7,043 bases of DNA, taken from NCBI GenBank assembly GCA_938044045.1, contig CALIQN010000036.1:1-7043 (forward strand), written 5' to 3'. Below, one piece after another: positions 6,101-7,043 of the stretch. Under the pieces are notes generated by a model. The model ran no database searches and was not told the DNA's origin. It saw only the letters and a list, made by a program, of their open reading frames with translations. Position 1 is the first letter of the stretch. Each line of letters begins with the position of its first letter. A program made the translations under genes and the position numbers. Source of the DNA: an uncultured Peptococcaceae bacterium (GTDB lineage: Bacteria; Bacillota; Peptococcia; Peptococcales; Peptococcaceae).

Positions 6101-6278
6101 TGGCAAACACTACTACTTTGATGAACAAGGTAAACAAGTCAAAGGGCAATTTATTTTAGATTACAATGGCAATCGCTATTTTGATGATAATACTGGGGAA
6201 CTACTAACTAATACCATTCGAACTATTAATGGTAAGACTTATTCCTTTGATAAAAATGGTAAATCTACAGAGATTTAA
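3117..6278 (+). CDS. Secreted glucan-binding repeat protein, long paralogue (1053 aa)
   Basis: This appears to be a large exported protein made almost wholly of glucan-binding repeats and probably cross-links or anchors alpha-glucan at the cell surface. Residues 1-37 are a signal peptide (MKVNSNFFRLTSKKR, hydrophobic core, PVFA|EE). Residues 38-67 are nearly the same as in the upstream paralogue; 68-158 are a Ser/Thr-rich spacer of its own, likely flexible and possibly glycosylated. From ~160 to the end come 13 full units and a terminal half unit (KTYSFDKNGKS). Unit 12 (from residue 886) is ~92 long because of an insertion, and carries WCY where others have WYY; this is the only mature Cys I see. 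There is no catalytic domain, LPXTG or membrane anchor. The start is set by AAAAGGAGGAGG six or so bases before ATG. Identity as a glucan binder, rather than as a binder of some other polymer, rests on unit type and on the likely glucosyltransferase neighbour. Confidence 0.87.
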   Translation: MKVNSNFFRLTSKKRLVSLSCATALASFALIARPVFAEEVTTDKPTNLDTTTVTTATVETTADLVETHSSSTVGLSETSTASTTENVSSNSTEIASSLLATSEATSDSASQAGSQSQASSESPNITNTTASTSTATSTATSEANSTTANTSSETNITGGEYYLGDYGRWHYRDANGKNLVGPQTVDGIKVYFYKTGAQARGEFAEDRKYYDNEKGALVTNSYVTYKDDTYYIDENGYALKGPHVINGVHVYFNDNWQPGSTGAMLKNAFGRDNRYYNEKGEQVDFGTNNYFQIGEDWYYAGSDGAIVKGPQIIDGKQVYFEKESGKQVRNHFVKDATNPKKLYYYGDDNGALVTNQYLVAYNKQTQRKERYYLNAEGTPSLGEQTIEGKQVYFDPQDGRQLFDVFSSTGHYYDQDGILKDFGTNHYVNIKGNWYYVGSDGAFVKGRKVINGAQVYFDKDGKQVKGGFDDDNNFHDINDGDLVTNRLVTVGDKSYYIGTYNKAIKGATVIDGTEYYFDDTTGVQVKGNFASNDKYYDARSGAPVTNSYVQVGQDWYYVDKEGKAVTGEHTINGDHVYFEDYRGKQVKGNFAENGYYYDQHTGAKTDLGTNRYVQVNDDWYYIGSTGTILKGQQIINGVEVYFDTTTGKQAKGLFINEYGEAENPNYRLSTVKFYDKDNGALLKQQYFNFNDNWYYADADGTILKGAHTIDGVDVYFDKSNGKQVKGKFVTESGDVSDSGINYYDKDNGALIKGGYFTDGGYWYYADDQGNLLSGEHTINGIKVYFNPKTHRQARNTIVNGYYYDKETGAPHAVPRNQFIDIDDDLYYFDSEGKPLTGKQIIDGKEYHFRENGSARRGDFNFFGTGPYYDKKTGAAVYKAGLVEVGNGHWCYINDKSEKLLYLQNIDGKLYYFENFRAIYYTSGYLAKDKVLSPEAEDYDRNWTANTTEVVKSEPYAYYYFDADTGAAVTNQFINWRGNTYYFGADGKALVFDQIIDGKHYYFDEQGKQVKGQFILDYNGNRYFDDNTGELLTNTIRTINGKTYSFDKNGKSTEI
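3594..6275 (+). repeat. Glucan-binding repeat array, 13.5 units
   Basis: Units begin at RWHY, DTYY, DWYY, RYYL, NWYY, KSYY, DWYY, DWYY, NWYY, YWYY, DLYY, HWCY, NTYY and the half unit KTYSF. Most are 58-75 residues. Units 3, 5 and 8 are more alike than average: each is preceded by D(F/L)GTN.Y and continues WYY.GS.G....KG. Units 8 and 9 share near-identical DNA stretches (4989-5006 with 5211-5228; 5132-5156 with 5339-5363), pointing to later duplication or gene conversion in the middle of the array. Confidence 0.85.
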
Positions 6279-6332
6279 TTCTCCGTTTAAGATATGGAAT
6301 TCCAGATAATCATTTCGCATTGACTAAGTATC

Positions 6333-6363
6333 AACCCTTTCAAGATCCATTGAAAGGGTTTTT
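6333..6363 (+). terminator. Terminator of the second glucan-binding gene
   Basis: A perfect 11-bp stem pairs AACCCTTTCAA (6333-6343) with TTGAAAGGGTT (6350-6360) around a 6-base loop, followed by a T tract to 6363. It lies about 55 bases after the stop codon at 6278. Confidence 0.9.
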
Positions 6364-6479
6364 GTTGCTTCTATTTTTTCCTATACACCCTTAAACTCTG
6401 ACACTAGCTCTGAAAAATCCTTATTTGAAATAAAATGATGTCAATATTTTAGCATTTTGGGTATTTCTGTTAGTTTCTA

Positions 6480-6507
6480 TTGTTTATTCTTAAAAAAGGA
6501 TTATAAT
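6480..6507 (+). promoter_or_regulatory. Promoter candidate for the glucosyltransferase leader
   Basis: TTGTTT (6480-6485), a 16-base spacer and a perfect TATAAT (6502-6507) predict transcription from about 6514 towards the gene at 7009. It comes after the terminator of the second paralogue, so it would start an independent unit. A weaker alternative is the perfect -35 TTGACA at 6574-6579, which lacks a good -10. Confidence 0.45.
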
Positions 6508-6522
6508 GAAGCTAGGTGAACA

Positions 6523-6536
6523 TGTAAGCGTTTTAA
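6523..6536 (+). promoter_or_regulatory. Putative cre (CcpA) site
   Basis: TGTAAGCGTTTTAA matches the degenerate catabolite-response consensus TGWAARCGYTWWCW except for the C near the end. It lies at roughly +9 to +23 relative to the start expected from the TATAAT at 6502, a position where CcpA with HPr-Ser-P normally represses or blocks elongation. If functional, the downstream transcript would be lower when preferred sugars are plentiful. One mismatch and the lack of comparative data keep this a prediction. Confidence 0.5.
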
Positions 6537-6577
6537 TCTTACTTTAAAGGACACTTGGGGATTATCTAAAAGATTGA

Positions 6578-6593
6578 CATTAGTTGCCTAATG
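6578..6593. repeat. Inverted repeat overlapping a TTGACA box
   Basis: CATTAG (6578-6583), a 4-base spacer TTGC, and CTAATG (6588-6593) form a perfect 6+6 palindrome. Its left arm overlaps the end of a perfect TTGACA (6574-6579). It could be an operator for a dimeric regulator or a small hairpin in the leader transcript. No regulator is assigned. Confidence 0.3.
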
Positions 6594-6681
6594 CCTAAAT
6601 ATGAATCATAGTAGGATGACCATTCCTGAGTCACTTTGAACCATCAAACTAGGGCTCATAAAAAGAATACAGCATCATTTC

Positions 6682-6732
6682 AAACTAGAGCTCTAGAGGG
6701 GACGCCTCATACTAGTAAGCTCTAGTTTTTTG
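6682..6732 (+). terminator. Compound intrinsic terminator with a competing upstream arm
   Basis: AAACTAGAGCT (6682-6692) pairs perfectly with AGCTCTAGTTT (6718-6728), followed by TTTT. Inside the loop a second hairpin, GAGG (6696-6699) with CCTC (6705-6708), stacks on it. Another arm, AAACTAGGGCT (6646-6656), can pair with the same 3' arm over 11 positions with one G-U, so two mutually exclusive structures are possible. Confidence 0.65.
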
Positions 6733-6751
6733 TGTCTTAGAAAGCCAAAAT

Positions 6752-6806
6752 AAACGAGATCTTCCATGCTTAGAAAGGAGGAAAATTCCGAACAACTCTC
6801 GTTTTT
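6752..6806 (+). terminator. Second terminator-like hairpin before the glucosyltransferase gene
   Basis: AAACGAGA (6752-6759) pairs with TCTCGTTT (6797-6804), ending in a T run to 6806. The 37-base loop is long, with partial inner pairing between TCTTCC and GGAGGA, so this is weaker than the other terminators. It holds an orphan ribosome-binding-site-like AAAGGAGGAAAATT (6774-6787). Between it and the start at 7009 I see only a poor promoter (ATGACA 6954-6959, TATGTA 6975-6980). Confidence 0.45.
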
Positions 6807-7008
6807 CTAGAATCATTTCGTCAGAACTCATGTTTGCCTTGAACAGTCTCGTAATACCGAAATTGAGGAGACTTGGAGAAATAAGGATTGTCATAAAAAG
6901 ATTAACTTACATCGTTAGGGACTCTACCCAATGCTCACTTTTCATAAACTCTCATGACAGCCCTTATTTTGCAGTATGTAAAAAGTTTAAAATGAAAGGA
7001 GAATTATC

Positions 7009-7043
7009 ATGGAAAAGAAAGTACATTTTAAACTTCACAAAGT
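7009..7043 (+). CDS. Start of a glucosyltransferase-type secreted protein (partial)
   Basis: Only 11 full codons are present: MEKKVHFKLHK, with the next codon (GT-) cut by the window edge. This is how streptococcal glucansucrases begin (for example M(E/D)(K/N)KV(R/H)(Y/F)KL(R/H)KVKK.W), the KxYKxGKxW-type signal peptide of very large exported proteins. AAAGGAG (6995-7001) lies 7 bases before the ATG. If this is a glucosyltransferase (GH70), it would polymerise glucose from sucrose outside the cell into alpha-glucan, the likely ligand of the two repeat proteins upstream. Other giant adhesins share this signal type, so the identity depends on the residues beyond the edge. Which gtf it would be cannot be said. 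Confidence 0.65.
   Translation, partial: MEKKVHFKLHK

Larger units (their letters stand above)
6514..6732 (+). ncRNA. Possible leader RNA or small RNA ending in a terminator
   Basis: Between the predicted start near 6514 and the terminator at 6682-6732 lies a ~220-base stretch without a convincing ORF. The start is ATG-poor apart from a 13-codon frame (MKLGEHVSVLILL, 6506-6547), which overlaps the -10 box. The RNA contains the palindrome at 6578-6593 and two copies of an AAACTAG(G/A)GCTC sequence. It could be a free small RNA or the terminated form of the long leader of the gene at 7009. It does not match any riboswitch or T-box core I can recognise. Confidence 0.3.

Noticed and set aside
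3594..6275. CRISPR-like or other DNA-level array in the long repeat region
   Set aside because: The periodicity is at protein level, in one open frame, with diverged DNA and no identical short repeats with unique spacers.
1605..6278. Glucosyltransferase or other enzyme identity for the two repeat proteins
   Set aside because: Nearly the whole mature length is linker and repeats; no room for a GH70 or other catalytic domain.
6712..6894. 60-codon minus-strand frame starting MTILISPSLLNFG
   Set aside because: No ribosome-binding site before the ATG, covers two plus-strand terminator hairpins, and is not recognised. Chance is more likely.
6977..6993. VicR/WalR-type TGTAAA half-site before the glucosyltransferase start
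   Set aside because: The second half-site at the required 5-base spacing (TAAAAT) does not fit the consensus.

Overview
The window looks like a low-GC Streptococcus of the salivarius group. This rests on AGGAGG ribosome-binding sites, AT-rich intergenic DNA, two secreted proteins built from streptococcal glucan-binding (YG/WYY) repeats, and a truncated gene at the right edge whose first 11 residues (MEKKVHFKLHK) match the start of the special signal peptide of oral streptococcal glucosyltransferases. The species assignment is inference.

Layout. Bases 1-871 are a graveyard of insertion sequences: an unidentified minus-strand reading-frame remnant, a truncated minus-strand IS256-family transposase, and the last ~45 codons and right inverted repeat of a plus-strand IS3-family element. 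The two transposase fragments abut at about 703-724. Bases 872-1604 hold no large gene. They contain a decayed small minus-strand membrane-protein frame with its own terminator, two further hairpin terminators, a short basic minus-strand ORF, and a 17-codon GTG-started ORF with a good ribosome-binding site just upstream of the first large gene.

The core is two adjacent paralogues in the same orientation, each with its own promoter and intrinsic terminator. The first (443 aa, about 4.5 repeat units) and the second (1053 aa, about 13.5 units) share the signal peptide, the start of the Thr-rich linker, the first repeat unit and an unusual C-terminal block of nearly equal length (170 and 168 aa). 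They differ in the number of middle units. Neither has a catalytic domain or an LPXTG anchor, so they are best read as secreted, non-covalently attached glucan-binding proteins.

Bases 6279-7008 are non-coding and look regulatory: a terminator for the second paralogue, a TATAAT promoter followed directly by a near-consensus catabolite-response (cre) sequence, an inverted repeat, and two successive intrinsic terminators, the first with two alternative 5' arms. The putative glucosyltransferase starts at 7009 and runs off the window. Working model (inference): the glucosyltransferase makes alpha-glucan from sucrose, the two repeat proteins bind that polymer at the cell surface or in the biofilm matrix, and the leader before the glucosyltransferase may tie its expression to carbon supply. 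I found no tRNA, rRNA or CRISPR array.
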